NCBI GenBank assembly: GCA_017413085.1
Contig: JAFPVC010000060.1
Span: forward strand, 1 to 64,000
DNA: 64,000 nt
Source of the DNA: Prevotella sp.
Lineage (GTDB): Bacteria; Bacteroidota; Bacteroidia; Bacteroidales; Bacteroidaceae
Direction: 5' to 3'
In this document: in pieces, positions 50,617 through 60,486 of the stretch
Layout of the letters: every line of letters begins with the position of its first letter
Numbering within the stretch: the stretch's first letter is position 1
Program-made: the position numbers and the translations under genes
The notes under the pieces: generated by a model
The model's database searches: none
What the model was told of the DNA's origin: nothing
The model's input: only the letters and a program-made list of their open reading frames with translations

Positions 50617-51414
50617 ATGAAAAAATACTACACCCTACAGAATAGCTTATTGATGATTATGGCACTGATAGTCTCAGTGTCATGCACAAAATACAATATC
50701 AGCGGAACATCAACCCTGCAGAACGTTGACGGCAGAATGATTTACCTGCGCGGTCTCGTGGGCGACAAGATTGTCGACATCGACTCATGCGAGATGGTGC
50801 ACGGCAAGTTCAAGTTCTCAGGTTCGCTCGACTCTGTACAGGTTGTGACGCTTTGCATCGACGACTATCCGATGATTCCCGTCGTGCTTGAAGACGGCGA
50901 AGTAATTATTGAGTTGAACGACGGACGGCAGACGTGCAAAGGCACACCGCTCAACGATACGCTGACAGCCTTCAACCTGCGATATGAGACACTCATGACC
51001 AAGTTTGACGAACTGGAGCACCGCCAGAGTCAGGCCATAATGAACGGAGAAGACATTGAAGCCGTCAATCAGCAGATAGAAATGCAGCACGGCGAACTGA
51101 TAATGCAGGAAGACAAGATGGTCTCTGCCTTCATATCCGACAACTTCGACAACTGCCTTGGTGCATACGTGTTCCAGATGGCGACAAGTGCCTACAAATA
51201 CCCAATACTGACTCCTTGGATTGAAGCACTGATGACGAAGGCAACCGATACATTCAAGAACTCGCCATACGTAAAGGAGTATATGCAGATGGCAAAGCAG
51301 AACCAAGACATCATGACTGGCATGGCAGAGGCTCCGCAACCAACGCCAACACTGCCGCCAAACCAAATGTCAGCACCACCTACTCCTAACGAAATGGCCA
51401 AACCACAAGAATAA
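50617..51414 (+). CDS. DUF4369-domain lipoprotein
   Basis: A 265-residue lipoprotein with lipobox IVSVSC (acylated cysteine about residue 23). An N-terminal DUF4369 beta domain (ISGTSTLQNVDGRMIYL, VVTLCIDDYPMIPVVLEDGEVIIEL) is followed by a charged helical stretch (about 110-170), the SDNFDNCLGAYVF segment and a proline-rich tail (PQPTPTLPPNQM). DUF4369 usually precedes a thioredoxin-like domain in Bacteroidetes; here that domain is missing. The LRR protein at 8933-11482 contains a similar module. It is first of an operon with pyrC, whose start shares one base with its stop. Confidence 0.85.
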   Translation: MKKYYTLQNSLLMIMALIVSVSCTKYNISGTSTLQNVDGRMIYLRGLVGDKIVDIDSCEMVHGKFKFSGSLDSVQVVTLCIDDYPMIPVVLEDGEVIIELNDGRQTCKGTPLNDTLTAFNLRYETLMTKFDELEHRQSQAIMNGEDIEAVNQQIEMQHGELIMQEDKMVSAFISDNFDNCLGAYVFQMATSAYKYPILTPWIEALMTKATDTFKNSPYVKEYMQMAKQNQDIMTGMAEAPQPTPTLPPNQMSAPPTPNEMAKPQE

Positions 51415-52748
51415 TGCAAACTCTGATTAAAAGCGGAACGATAATCAACGACGGACATCGCGAGAAAGCTGATATCATCGTCGAGGATGATCGCATAAAA
51501 GATATAGTATACGGAGGAATTGACACCATGGGTGCCAGTTCCTTTGACGTTATTATTGATGCCGCCGACGCCTACGTATTGCCGGGCATAATCGACTCTC
51601 ACGTGCACTTCCGCGAGCCGGGAATGACACATAAGGCAGACATGCAGACCGAAAGCCGCGCTGCGGCATACGGCGGTGTCACCACCGTGTTTGACATGCC
51701 GAACACCAAGCCACAGACAACCACGCTCGAGGCTCTGGAGGCAAAGCGGAAGTTGGCAGAAGGACGGATGCACGTGAACTATGCCTTTTTCCCCGGTGCC
51801 ACAAACGACAACATTGACGAACTGCGCAGTCTTGACGTCACCACCATACCGGGCATAAAACTCTTTATGGGTTCCTCAACAGGCAACATGCTCGTCGACA
51901 GGGAAGAAGCACTCAACGGTGTGTTCAGCCTTGCACGAAAAATGAACCTGCCGCTGATGGCGCATTGTGAAGACACCGAGACAATCAATGCAAACATGGC
52001 ATATTACAAGCATCTGCAGAACACCGATGATCCCGATGTCAGGCTGCATCCGCTCATACGCAGCGAAGAGGCCTGCATGAAATCATCTGAACTTGCAGCA
52101 CGCATGGCACGCCGACATGACACCCGTCTGCATATAGCACACATCAGCACCGAAGCAGAACTGGCCTTGCTGGGCGGCAACGTGACGGGCGAGGCAACTG
52201 TGGCACACCTGCTGTTCTCCGTGCCTGACTATGACACGCTCGGCACAAGAATAAAATGTAACCCCGCAGTGAAAATGACGCGCGACCGCAACGCACTGCG
52301 CACTGCGCTGTCTACGAAACTCGCCACTGTATCCACCGACCACGCACCCCACACGCTTGAAGAGAAACAAGGTGGAGCGGCACGCGCCATGTCGGGCATG
52401 CCGATGGTGCAGTTCTCGCTCATCAGCATGCTGGAAATGACCGACGAGGGCGTGCTGACCATGGAGAGGCTGGTGGAACTGATGTGCCATAATCAGGCAA
52501 GACTATTCTCTGTCAACGAGCGTGGTTTCTTAAAGAAGGGATATAAGGCCGACATTGCTGTCGTCAAACGCAATGACAAACCATACAAACTGACGGCCGA
52601 CATGATACAAAGCAAATGCGGTTGGAGTCCGCTCGAAGGCCGCGAGTTCCACTGGAGCGTATGCCAGACGCTGGTCAACGGACAACTGGTATATTCTGAC
52701 GGAACATTCAACGACCGTACAAACGGCGAACACGTTACTTTCAGATGA
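51414..52748 (+). CDS. pyrC: Dihydroorotase
   Basis: Cyclises carbamoyl aspartate to dihydroorotate in pyrimidine synthesis. The 444-residue protein is a type I dihydroorotase. The metal-binding DSHVHFREPG, the carboxylated lysine in IPGIKLFMGSS, AHCED, LHIAHISTEAE and STDHAPH are all present. It overlaps the upstream lipoprotein by 1 nt (TAATG) and the downstream fusion gene by 4 nt (ATGA), so the three are strongly coupled. The link between the pyrimidine gene and its neighbours is not obvious. Confidence 0.94.
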   Translation: MQTLIKSGTIINDGHREKADIIVEDDRIKDIVYGGIDTMGASSFDVIIDAADAYVLPGIIDSHVHFREPGMTHKADMQTESRAAAYGGVTTVFDMPNTKPQTTTLEALEAKRKLAEGRMHVNYAFFPGATNDNIDELRSLDVTTIPGIKLFMGSSTGNMLVDREEALNGVFSLARKMNLPLMAHCEDTETINANMAYYKHLQNTDDPDVRLHPLIRSEEACMKSSELAARMARRHDTRLHIAHISTEAELALLGGNVTGEATVAHLLFSVPDYDTLGTRIKCNPAVKMTRDRNALRTALSTKLATVSTDHAPHTLEEKQGGAARAMSGMPMVQFSLISMLEMTDEGVLTMERLVELMCHNQARLFSVNERGFLKKGYKADIAVVKRNDKPYKLTADMIQSKCGWSPLEGREFHWSVCQTLVNGQLVYSDGTFNDRTNGEHVTFR

Positions 52749-55700
52749 AGACATTTCTATACAACATATACCAGATACTTGTGCTGTGCCCTGTCATATT
52801 CCTCGCTTCTGCATGGGCAGGCACAACAATGGCAGTGATGTGTCCGCTTACGGGCAAATACGGCGACTGGTGGGGGTCGTTTGCTTCACGCTGGTGGGCA
52901 CGAATCATAATGACCGCATCGCTGATACCAGTGAAGGTAGCGGGACGCGAGAATATCAGTAAGGACACATCATACGTCTTTGTGGCAAACCATCAGGGGG
53001 CTTACGACATATTCCTAGTTTGCGGTTATCTCGGTGCAGAGATACGATGGATGCTGAAACGCTCACTTGAGAAAATTCCCTTTCTCGGAATCGGATGCAA
53101 GAAAGCCGGATATATATATGTGGACAACGGCAATCCCGGAGCGGTGCGCTCCACATACCGCAGGGCTGAAAAAGCACTTGAGGGAGGAGCGTCGCTGATG
53201 GTATTTCCTGAAGGCTCGCGAACCAAGACCGGACAGATGAATCATTTCAAGAAAGGTGCTTTCGCACTGGCTGATGAGCTGCAGCTGCCAGTCGTGCCAA
53301 TGACAATCAACGGTTCATACGATATACTTCCACCTTGGCGCGACGGCAAGTTCATACGCAGGCATCCACTAAGCCTTACCATCCACAAGCCTATTTATCC
53401 GCAGTCGAAAGGCGAGGAAAACATACAGCGCATGATGAACGAGAGCTACAACGTAATCAAAGGAGCGTTGCTGTCGCTTTGCCTGCTAGTTACAGCAGCC
53501 GACGCACAGAATGCACTGACGCTTCACTATGACCGCCCGGCAGAATACTTCGAGGAATCGCTTGTTATCGGCAACGGCACAATAGGGGCGGCTGTCTATG
53601 GGGGAATGAGGCAGGACAAGCTCTCACTCAACGACATAACGCTGTGGACTGGCGAGGGAGCTGACTCACCGGCAGACACGCATCCTACGGCTGCGGAATG
53701 CGCCGAGGCACTGAAGAAGACACGCGACTTGCTCGGCAAGGAGGATTACGAGGGTGCAGAACGCACATATAAAGCTGTGGAGGGGCCTCATAGCGAGACA
53801 TACATGCCTCTTGGCACACTAACTATAACATACCTTGACAAAGTAAACTCAAGGTATACAGACTATAACCGCAGTCTTGACATCAGCGAGGCTCTGTGTA
53901 CAACGTCATACAAGGTTAACGGTTGTTTGAGGAAAACAGAATACATAGCCTCGGCACCAGACAGTGTGATTGCCATCCACATAAGCACGGATGCTCCTCA
54001 AGGCATTACGGCATTGTTTGGCCTGACATCTAAATTGCCACATAAGATACACAACATGGTGTCTGCCGACGGTCTTGTTACCGTGGCATCGCAAGGCTAT
54101 GCTGCATACCACGACGAGCCAGACTACTACAAGCTGGTAGACGTGCATACACTATATGACCCAGAGCGCGGCACACGCTTCATGACAACGCTGACAGTAA
54201 GAAACACCGGCGGCACCGTGAAGACAACCGACACAGGCGAGATAAAGGCTGAAGGATGCAGGGAGATAACGGTTTACCTGACTAATGCCACAAGTTTTAA
54301 CGGCAATATGGCTAATCCTGCCAAGGCGGGCGTTGACTACGAAGCAATATCACATGACAGGAATGTCAGCGCAAGCAGACTGTCGTTCGATGACATACGC
54401 AACAAGCAGAGCAAGGACTACAAACGTCTGTTTGGACGTGTTAGCCTGAATCTTGGTTCCACAGCCGACAGCATAAAATGCCTGCCTACGGACAAGCAAC
54501 TGCTGAGATACTGTGATAACAACGAACGGAACCCAGAACTGGAGGCTCTTTATTTCCAGTATGGCAGGTATCTGCTCATATCGTGCTCGCGCACTGACGG
54601 TGTACCGGCTAACCTACAGGGTTTGTGGAATGAGTCTGTGACTCCACCTTGGAGTTGCAACTATACCACAAACATAAATTTGGAGGAGAACTACTGGCCG
54701 GCTGAGGTTACAAACCTGACGGAGATGCACCGTCCGCTTCTCGGTTTCATCAAGCGTATGGCTGTGACAGGCGAAAAGACCGCAAAGCAATACTATGGTG
54801 TAAACCGTGGGTGGTGTGCTGGTCATAACACCGATATCTGGGCTATGACCAATCCTGTTGGCCGAGGTGTTGGCGACACATCATGGGCAACTTGGAACAT
54901 GGGCGGTGCATGGCTGTCCACTCACCTGTGGGAGCATTACATGTTTACGCTCGACAAGGATTTCCTGCGTGAATACTTCCCCGTACTCAAAGGGGCGGCA
55001 GAGTTCTGTCTTGGATGGATGACGGAGAAAAACGGAGAACTAATAACAATGCCGTGTACATCGCCTGAAAACCAGTATGTAAGCAGTGACGGTTTCATCG
55101 GCTCCACATTCTATGGCGGTGCCGCCGATATGGCTTTCATTCGCGAATGTCTTACCAATGCCATACAGGCTGCCGAAATACTTGGCGGTCAAAAAAACTT
55201 CAAGGCAGAGGCAGAGAATGCGCTTGCGAAACTGCGCCCATATAAAAAGAACAAAAACGGCGGTCTGCTTGAATGGTATCACGATTGGGACGACAAAGAC
55301 CCGCATCACCGCCACCAGAGCCATCTGTTCCACATATTCCCCGGACATAACGCAATGGGTACGGAAGACATGGCAATGAAGACTCTGGAAATTAAAGGTG
55401 ACAAGACAACAGGATGGAGCACAGGATGGAGAGTATGCCTAAATGCACGCCTCGGAGATTCAGAAGGGGCTTACCATATCTACAGGAAACTCCTTGACTA
55501 TGTATCGCCAATGGGATATAATGGCAAGGACGCACGACACAGCGGGGGTACTTTCCCCAATCTGCTTGATGCACACCCGCCATTTCAGATTGACGGTAAC
55601 TTCGGCGGATGTGCTGGTGTGGCGGAAATGCTGTTGCAGTCAGAATACACAGGAGGCAAGTCGGTGGTGAAACTGCTGCCGGCACTGCCGTCGGAATGGA

Positions 55701-55894
55701 AAGACGGCGAGGTGAAAGGACTGTGCGCACGCGGTGGCATGACTGTAGACATAGAATGGAAAGACGGCAAACTATACTCTGCCACAATTCACAACCGCAG
55801 CACCGACAACGGACGTTCCGCAACAATCAAATACAACGGCAAGGCAACAGAAATAAAGCTGAGGCCAGGCGGAACAACTACTATACATAAATAA
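52745..55894 (+). CDS. Fusion: PlsC-type acyltransferase joined to GH95 glycosidase
   Basis: A single 1049-codon frame. Residues 1-240 are a 1-acyl-glycerol-3-phosphate acyltransferase: N-terminal membrane segment, HX4D motif NHQGAYD (82-88), FPEGSRT (154-160), and an end (QRMMNESYNVIKGAL) that looks like the normal PlsC C-terminus. Residues about 239-254 (KGALLSLCLLVTAADA) look like a signal peptide with a cleavage site ADA/QN. Residues 256-1049 are a complete GH95 enzyme (alpha-L-fucosidase/galactosidase type) with its catalytic NINLEENYWP, TSPENQY and FQIDGNFGG segments. No stop or frameshift separates them. Signal peptidase could split the product into membrane PlsC and periplasmic GH95, or GH95 may be made separately from ATG 53432 or 53435. 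An assembly error deleting the junction is the alternative. Confidence 0.88.
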   Translation: MKTFLYNIYQILVLCPVIFLASAWAGTTMAVMCPLTGKYGDWWGSFASRWWARIIMTASLIPVKVAGRENISKDTSYVFVANHQGAYDIFLVCGYLGAEIRWMLKRSLEKIPFLGIGCKKAGYIYVDNGNPGAVRSTYRRAEKALEGGASLMVFPEGSRTKTGQMNHFKKGAFALADELQLPVVPMTINGSYDILPPWRDGKFIRRHPLSLTIHKPIYPQSKGEENIQRMMNESYNVIKGALLSLCLLVTAADAQNALTLHYDRPAEYFEESLVIGNGTIGAAVYGGMRQDKLSLNDITLWTGEGADSPADTHPTAAECAEALKKTRDLLGKEDYEGAERTYKAVEGPHSETYMPLGTLTITYLDKVNSRYTDYNRSLDISEALCTTSYKVNGCLRKTEYIASAPDSVIAIHISTDAPQGITALFGLTSKLPHKIHNMVSADGLVTVASQGYAAYHDEPDYYKLVDVHTLYDPERGTRFMTTLTVRNTGGTVKTTDTGEIKAEGCREITVYLTNATSFNGNMANPAKAGVDYEAISHDRNVSASRLSFDDIRNKQSKDYKRLFGRVSLNLGSTADSIKCLPTDKQLLRYCDNNERNPELEALYFQYGRYLLISCSRTDGVPANLQGLWNESVTPPWSCNYTTNINLEENYWPAEVTNLTEMHRPLLGFIKRMAVTGEKTAKQYYGVNRGWCAGHNTDIWAMTNPVGRGVGDTSWATWNMGGAWLSTHLWEHYMFTLDKDFLREYFPVLKGAAEFCLGWMTEKNGELITMPCTSPENQYVSSDGFIGSTFYGGAADMAFIRECLTNAIQAAEILGGQKNFKAEAENALAKLRPYKKNKNGGLLEWYHDWDDKDPHHRHQSHLFHIFPGHNAMGTEDMAMKTLEIKGDKTTGWSTGWRVCLNARLGDSEGAYHIYRKLLDYVSPMGYNGKDARHSGGTFPNLLDAHPPFQIDGNFGGCAGVAEMLLQSEYTGGKSVVKLLPALPSEWKDGEVKGLCARGGMTVDIEWKDGKLYSATIHNRSTDNGRSATIKYNGKATEIKLRPGGTTTIHK

Positions 55895-55946
55895 AGGTGG
55901 AAATTATTAGAACCCACTAATGAAATTAACAACCACTGAATAGGCT

Positions 55947-57761
55947 ATGGACTATATCGTTTCTGCACGTAAATACAGACCGATGACATTCGACAGCGTA
56001 GTTGGGCAGTCTTCGCTCACCACCACGCTGAAGAATGCCGTATCGAGCGGCAAACTGGCTCATGCTTACTTGTTCTGCGGTCCGCGCGGAGTAGGCAAAA
56101 CCACATGTGCCAGAATATTTGCAAAGGTAATAAACTGTCTTTCACCTACCCCGACGGGCGACGCCTGTGGCGAATGTGAGAGTTGCAAGGCATTTGACGA
56201 GGGGCGTTCGCTAAACATCTTTGAACTTGACGCTGCTTCTAACAACGGCGTGGAGCACATCAAGACACTGATGGAGCAGACGCGCATACCGCCACAGACT
56301 GGAAAATACAAGGTCTTTATTATTGACGAGGTGCACATGCTCTCGACTGCAGCCTTCAATGCTTTCCTGAAAACCCTTGAGGAACCGCCGGCACATGTGA
56401 TATTCATTCTTGCCACTACGGAGAAGCACAAGATTCTACCTACTATCATATCACGTTGCCAGATATATGATTTTGAGCGGATGACAGTGCAGGGAATCAT
56501 CGGGCACTTGAAGAACGTGGCAGAGAAAGAAGGCATAACCTATGAGGACGAAGCCCTTAACGTAATAGCAGAGAAAGCCGATGGCGGAATGCGCGATGCC
56601 TTGTCAATATTTGACCAGGCTGCATCGTTCTGTCAGGGCAATATCACGTACCAGAAGGTACTGGAAGACCTCAACGTGCTGGATGCCGACAACTACTTTA
56701 ATGTTGTAGACCTTGCGCTTGAAAACAAGGTAAGCGACGTGATGCTCGTTCTAAACAGCGTGCTGTCACGCGGCTTTGACGCAGGCATGTTTGTCAACGG
56801 ACTTGCCTCGCACATAAGAAACCTGCTCATGGCTGCTGACCAGCAGACCGTGCAGCTTATAGAAAGCAGCGAGGCGCAAAGGCAGAAGTATGCAGACCAG
56901 GCTAAAAAATGTCCTGTGAAGTTCTTGTATAGTTCGCTAAAGATATTGAACCAGTGCGACGTAAACTACAGGCAGTCGAGCAACAAGCGTCTGCTCTGTG
57001 AACTGACTCTTATTCAGGTGGCACAGATAACACAAGAGGATGACAGCATCGGCGCGGGGCGTCGCCCCTGCGAAAGACTAAAAACCCTGTTTAAGAAAGC
57101 ACTGAAGGAGGTGCAGTCATCGGTGGCAGCACAGGTGGCCCAGACTGCAACAACTCCTTCAGAAGCCCCTATGGGCAATAATGATGGTGGGAGCATACAG
57201 CAGAATGCTGCCAAGACAAACGAGTCTGCAAGAGAGACACAGCCCAAAGTACAGGCAAGCGACAGCGTTACGCCACGCCTGAAACTTAACAATATAGGAA
57301 TGTCGTTCTCTAAAATAATGAGCGGACCGGAGAAAAAGGAAAAGAATGAGTTGGAAGAGAACCTGAGCCTGGGCGAGACTGAGAACATGCACAAGGCATT
57401 CAATGCTGATGATGCCAGACGCGCATGGCTGGCAATGTGCAACCGCATAAAACTGAACAAGGAATACAAGGCACTGGCCACAAGAATGATGAATGTGAGG
57501 CTCTCGATAACAGATTATCCTCACATAGAAGGAATCGTGGACAGTACGGCACTGCTGAACGATATCAATCAAATACTGCAGCGCATACGGGTTACTATGG
57601 CCAAAGACCTTGGCAACGGTGATATTACCGTCAGCCTGCGCGTGGCAGAACAAGAAGAAAGGGTGCAAAGTCTGACTCCGCACCAGTTCCTGAAACAATT
57701 GTCTTCCGAATATCAAGACTTCAACACATTCAGGGAAGCACTGCAACTTGAAATCTCTTAG
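55947..57761 (+). CDS. dnaX: DNA polymerase III subunit gamma/tau
   Basis: Clamp-loader ATPase of 604 residues. The N-terminal part is canonical: KYRPMTFDSVVGQ, Walker A FCGPRGVGKTTCARIF, the zinc motif CGECESC, Walker B IIDEVHML and sensor 1 in IFILATTEKHKI, with the arginine-finger SRCQIYDF. The tau-like C-terminal region is low-complexity in the middle (SSVAAQVAQTATTPSEAP) and folded at the end. I looked for an A AAA AAG slippery site that would make gamma and found none convincing. It follows the fusion gene by 52 bp and may read through from that operon. Confidence 0.95.
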   Translation: MDYIVSARKYRPMTFDSVVGQSSLTTTLKNAVSSGKLAHAYLFCGPRGVGKTTCARIFAKVINCLSPTPTGDACGECESCKAFDEGRSLNIFELDAASNNGVEHIKTLMEQTRIPPQTGKYKVFIIDEVHMLSTAAFNAFLKTLEEPPAHVIFILATTEKHKILPTIISRCQIYDFERMTVQGIIGHLKNVAEKEGITYEDEALNVIAEKADGGMRDALSIFDQAASFCQGNITYQKVLEDLNVLDADNYFNVVDLALENKVSDVMLVLNSVLSRGFDAGMFVNGLASHIRNLLMAADQQTVQLIESSEAQRQKYADQAKKCPVKFLYSSLKILNQCDVNYRQSSNKRLLCELTLIQVAQITQEDDSIGAGRRPCERLKTLFKKALKEVQSSVAAQVAQTATTPSEAPMGNNDGGSIQQNAAKTNESARETQPKVQASDSVTPRLKLNNIGMSFSKIMSGPEKKEKNELEENLSLGETENMHKAFNADDARRAWLAMCNRIKLNKEYKALATRMMNVRLSITDYPHIEGIVDSTALLNDINQILQRIRVTMAKDLGNGDITVSLRVAEQEERVQSLTPHQFLKQLSSEYQDFNTFREALQLEIS

Positions 57762-57787
57762 GTCTTGTCAGATTACAGTCCTCTGTT

Positions 57788-58411
57788 TCAATTAAGCGGA
57801 ACGTCAAGTTCCACTGTATTGCTGACAGGCCTGCCATCGGTCTCTACACATATATTAAAGTGTGCAGTACCTTTCTTTAGGTTGTCCTCGGCAGTAATGA
57901 ATGCAGTGTACCTGACGGCTCTGCCTGCTCCAAGCGTCTCAAGCAATATAGCGGGAGATACTGACAAACGCCTGTTGCCAGTGGTCTCACGCACCATAGG
58001 CACAAGGTTGTAAAGCACTTCACTGGTGGAGTTGTGTATCTCAAATGATATCTTTGCCGTTTCGCCCTTAGCAATGTGCACACTGCCTGAATTGTTGACG
58101 AAACGTGCATTGCTGATAGTCACAACATTTGCATAGTTGTCTGCCGGATCTTGATAGACTACTTCACTGCGTGCACTTCTGTTGTCCTCGGTTTGCTTTT
58201 CGGCAGCCGAACCTATTGCAGCACCTGCCGCAGCACCAGTGCCCATGCCTATCAGCGTGCCCACATCACTGCCGCGCGGACCGCCTATGATACCGCCAAT
58301 GGCAGAACCTATCATTCCTCCAAAAGACGCTCCGGCGAAAGCACCGCTACCAGTCGTGCCACATGAAGAAAACACTAACACACCTGCTGCAAGAATAATC
58401 AGTTTCTTCAT
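57788..58411 (-). CDS. Glycine-zipper lipoprotein
   Basis: A 207-residue lipoprotein (MKKLIILAAGVLVFSSCGTTG, lipobox FSSC, cysteine 17). A glycine-zipper segment (GAFAGASFGGMIGSAIGGIIGG, continuing GTLIGMGTGAAAGAAIGSAAE) precedes a beta-sandwich-like C-terminus (ISNARFVNNSGSVHIAKGETAKISFEIHN). Glycine-zipper domains occur in envelope proteins such as SlyB and OmpA-associated factors; the role here is unknown. It lies 6 bp after manA on the same strand, so the two may share a transcript. Confidence 0.8.
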   Translation of the reverse strand: MKKLIILAAGVLVFSSCGTTGSGAFAGASFGGMIGSAIGGIIGGPRGSDVGTLIGMGTGAAAGAAIGSAAEKQTEDNRSARSEVVYQDPADNYANVVTISNARFVNNSGSVHIAKGETAKISFEIHNSTSEVLYNLVPMVRETTGNRRLSVSPAILLETLGAGRAVRYTAFITAEDNLKKGTAHFNICVETDGRPVSNTVELDVPLN

Positions 58412-58417
58412 AATAAT

Positions 58418-59473
58418 TTATTTTTTACTTAGTTTCAGAAAACGCAACACCTTTCTTATAAACGAACGGTCTTTGCGGTCGATGTGTGTCTCAAGAACAC
58501 GTGTGCCCTTGCTTGTCGGCACAATGTTATAATCTGCCATTGATGCAGGTATCAGGCACGAATGCCCCGCACTCAACTCTATCTCCTTCTCCTCACCATT
58601 ATAATTATTCATCACCAGCTTACATCCGCCACTTATGCACATGGAAATGATGAATGAATCGTATTTGACCAAATTACGATGGAACGGTTCTGTTATATCC
58701 ATCACCCTTACATCGAAATAAGGGGTGTCTATCACCTGTGCAGCCGTTTCCAGGGTATTGCCGTAGTGCGTGCGATAGTCTTCCGACACGCTGAAGTCAA
58801 TGGCTTCCAGTGCCAAATCGGTATGCAACTCCCTCGGACGACCGTCAAGTCCTGGGCGGTTATAGTCAAATATTCGGTAAGTAACGTCGCTTGACTGCTG
58901 TACCTCTGCCAGCATTATGCCACCGCAGATGGCATGAACACGCCCGGCTGGTATGTAGAACACATCTCCCTTGCGCACCTCGTGTTTTGCAAGAACTTCG
59001 CAGATAGTACCGTCGGCAACCCGCCGACGGTACTCTTCTTGTGATATCTTGCTACGAAAGCCCGCATATAGGGCAGCACCTGGTTCTGCATCGATGATAT
59101 ACCACATCTCGGTCTTGCCGAACTTACCATGCCTTCGCCCTGCCAGTTCATCATTGGGATGCACCTGTATACTGAGGTCTTTCTGCGCATCAATGAATTT
59201 AACCAACAATGGCAGTTTTCCTCCATACTGCTTATACACGGCATCGCCCAGCAGTTCACTCCCCCACTCTTCCACTACGCTGATAAGGTCACGCCCTGCC
59301 ATCGAACCGTTAGCCACTATGCACGGACTTGACTCAACCGCCGATACTTCCCAACTCTCGCCTATGGGAGAGTCTGTCGGCGGCAGACCCTTATAGGCCT
59401 GCAACCTATGACCGCCCCACACTATGGTGTGAAGGTTGGGATTGAAAAGCAATGGATATGGTCTGCTGCTCAT
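58418..59473 (-). CDS. manA: Mannose-6-phosphate isomerase, class I
   Basis: Interconverts fructose-6-phosphate and mannose-6-phosphate. The 351-residue cupin enzyme shows the zinc-binding set QVHPND, KTEMWY and GRVHA, plus WGG near the start. A basic C-terminal extension (RKDRSFIRKVLRFLKLSKK) exceeds the usual end. It links mannose metabolism with GDP-mannose-derived glycans. The HIT gene is 30 bp upstream and the glycine-zipper lipoprotein 6 bp downstream, all on the minus strand. Confidence 0.93.
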   Translation of the reverse strand: MSSRPYPLLFNPNLHTIVWGGHRLQAYKGLPPTDSPIGESWEVSAVESSPCIVANGSMAGRDLISVVEEWGSELLGDAVYKQYGGKLPLLVKFIDAQKDLSIQVHPNDELAGRRHGKFGKTEMWYIIDAEPGAALYAGFRSKISQEEYRRRVADGTICEVLAKHEVRKGDVFYIPAGRVHAICGGIMLAEVQQSSDVTYRIFDYNRPGLDGRPRELHTDLALEAIDFSVSEDYRTHYGNTLETAAQVIDTPYFDVRVMDITEPFHRNLVKYDSFIISMCISGGCKLVMNNYNGEEKEIELSAGHSCLIPASMADYNIVPTSKGTRVLETHIDRKDRSFIRKVLRFLKLSKK

Positions 59474-59503
59474 AATGCCACGAGCTATAATCTGTATGTT
59501 TTT

Positions 59504-59929
59504 TTAGAGATTAGCCTTTATCTTTTCTATCATTTCCTTGTATTCCTCATCTGAGAGATACACCTCGCCGGGGTTCATGCGGAACACGCCTGGATAGTCA
59601 GGACCTCCCACGTATTTTGGAGCGAGATGGAAATGCAGGTGCGACAGTGTGTCGCTGTATGCACCGTAGTTTATCTTCTCCGGGTTGAAAGCACGCTGCA
59701 TGGCACGCGTAGCCTGTGCCACATCCGCCATGAAGTCGTTGCGCTGCTGGTCATTGAGTTCGTTGAGGTCATTAACGTGTCCGTCGTATGCCACAAGGCA
59801 ACGTCCGTGATATGTCTGCTCCTTGAAGAGGAAGAGACGTGACACACGCAAATGACAGATTTCAATCATCAAATCTTTCTGAGTCTGATTGTTTGTGCAA
59901 TACAGACAGTCTTTTGGATCGCTATACAT
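59504..59929 (-). CDS. HIT-family nucleotide hydrolase/transferase
   Basis: A 141-residue histidine-triad protein. The triad HLHFHLAP (about 99-106) and the KEQTYHGRCLVAYDGHVNDLNEL region define the family. Two cysteines near the start (CLYC) could bind zinc. HIT proteins hydrolyse or transfer nucleoside phosphates such as AMP-linked groups. It is upstream of manA by 30 bp; the substrate is unknown. Confidence 0.88.
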   Translation of the reverse strand: MYSDPKDCLYCTNNQTQKDLMIEICHLRVSRLFLFKEQTYHGRCLVAYDGHVNDLNELNDQQRNDFMADVAQATRAMQRAFNPEKINYGAYSDTLSHLHFHLAPKYVGGPDYPGVFRMNPGEVYLSDEEYKEMIEKIKANL

Positions 59930-59957
59930 AGTATTAAATAAGTTATATAAATAAAAT

Positions 59958-60041
59958 TAAGAATTAAGAGTTAAGAATTAAGATTGTGCATTATGCATTG
60001 CAAATTATGAATTATGCATTATGCATTGTGCATTATGCATT
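59958..60041. repeat. Low-complexity ATTAAG/ATTATGC heptamer-type repeats
   Basis: TTAAGAATTAAGAGTTAAG then ATTATGCATTGCAAATTATG-like units fill the spacer between the MerR and HIT genes. Related words occur before mfd (19570-19663). Confidence 0.75.
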
Positions 60042-60387
60042 ACCTGATTTCCGCAAGTGCATTTTTCAGTTCTGTGAGATGGTCACGCACCTCAGTAAGT
60101 TTTTCTATTATCGTTACGCTCTTATCCACACCCTTTCTGTTTGCATGCATCATTTTTCGTGCGGCAGACAGTTTGAATCCACGCACTTTTACAAGATTAT
60201 GTATCACCCTTAATGATTCTATGTCATCTTTGGTATACTGCCTTACCTGTCCGTTACCCACATGCGGTTTAAGATGCGGAAACTCCCTTTCCCAATAGCG
60301 AAGTGTCGAAGGTGTCAGCCCGAACATATCCGCCACTTCCTTTATGGAGTAATATGCCTTGAGGTCTTTATTCAGGTTAAGTGCCAT
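60040..60387 (-). CDS. MerR-family transcriptional regulator
   Basis: A 115-residue DNA-binding protein. The MerR helix-turn-helix and wing are clear: YYSIKEVADMFGLTPSTLRYWEREFPHLKP and RQYTKDDIESLRVIHNLVKVRGFKLSAARKMM. The C-terminus is a dimerisation coiled coil without an effector domain or metal-binding cysteines, so the signal is unknown. A TACATTTG box (60446-60453, minus strand) gives a leader of about 50 nt. Confidence 0.9.
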   Translation of the reverse strand: MALNLNKDLKAYYSIKEVADMFGLTPSTLRYWEREFPHLKPHVGNGQVRQYTKDDIESLRVIHNLVKVRGFKLSAARKMMHANRKGVDKSVTIIEKLTEVRDHLTELKNALAEIR

Positions 60388-60445
60388 AAGAAAGATAATT
60401 ATGAGTTTTGGATTAAGAGTTAAGTTTTCATTTCAATTGCAGTTG

Positions 60446-60453
60446 CAAATGTA
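60446..60453 (-). promoter_or_regulatory. -7 box (TACATTTG) of the MerR gene
   Basis: About 59 nt before the ATG at 60387, minus strand. Confidence 0.55.
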
Positions 60454-60486
60454 CGAAAACTATTTTATTCTACAAAATAAATTGTG

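Noticed and set aside
57331..57345. Possible programmed frameshift site in dnaX (GGAGAAAAAGGAAAAG)
   Set aside because: There is no A AAA AAG or similar slippery heptamer in the right frame, and no stable stem just downstream that I could see.
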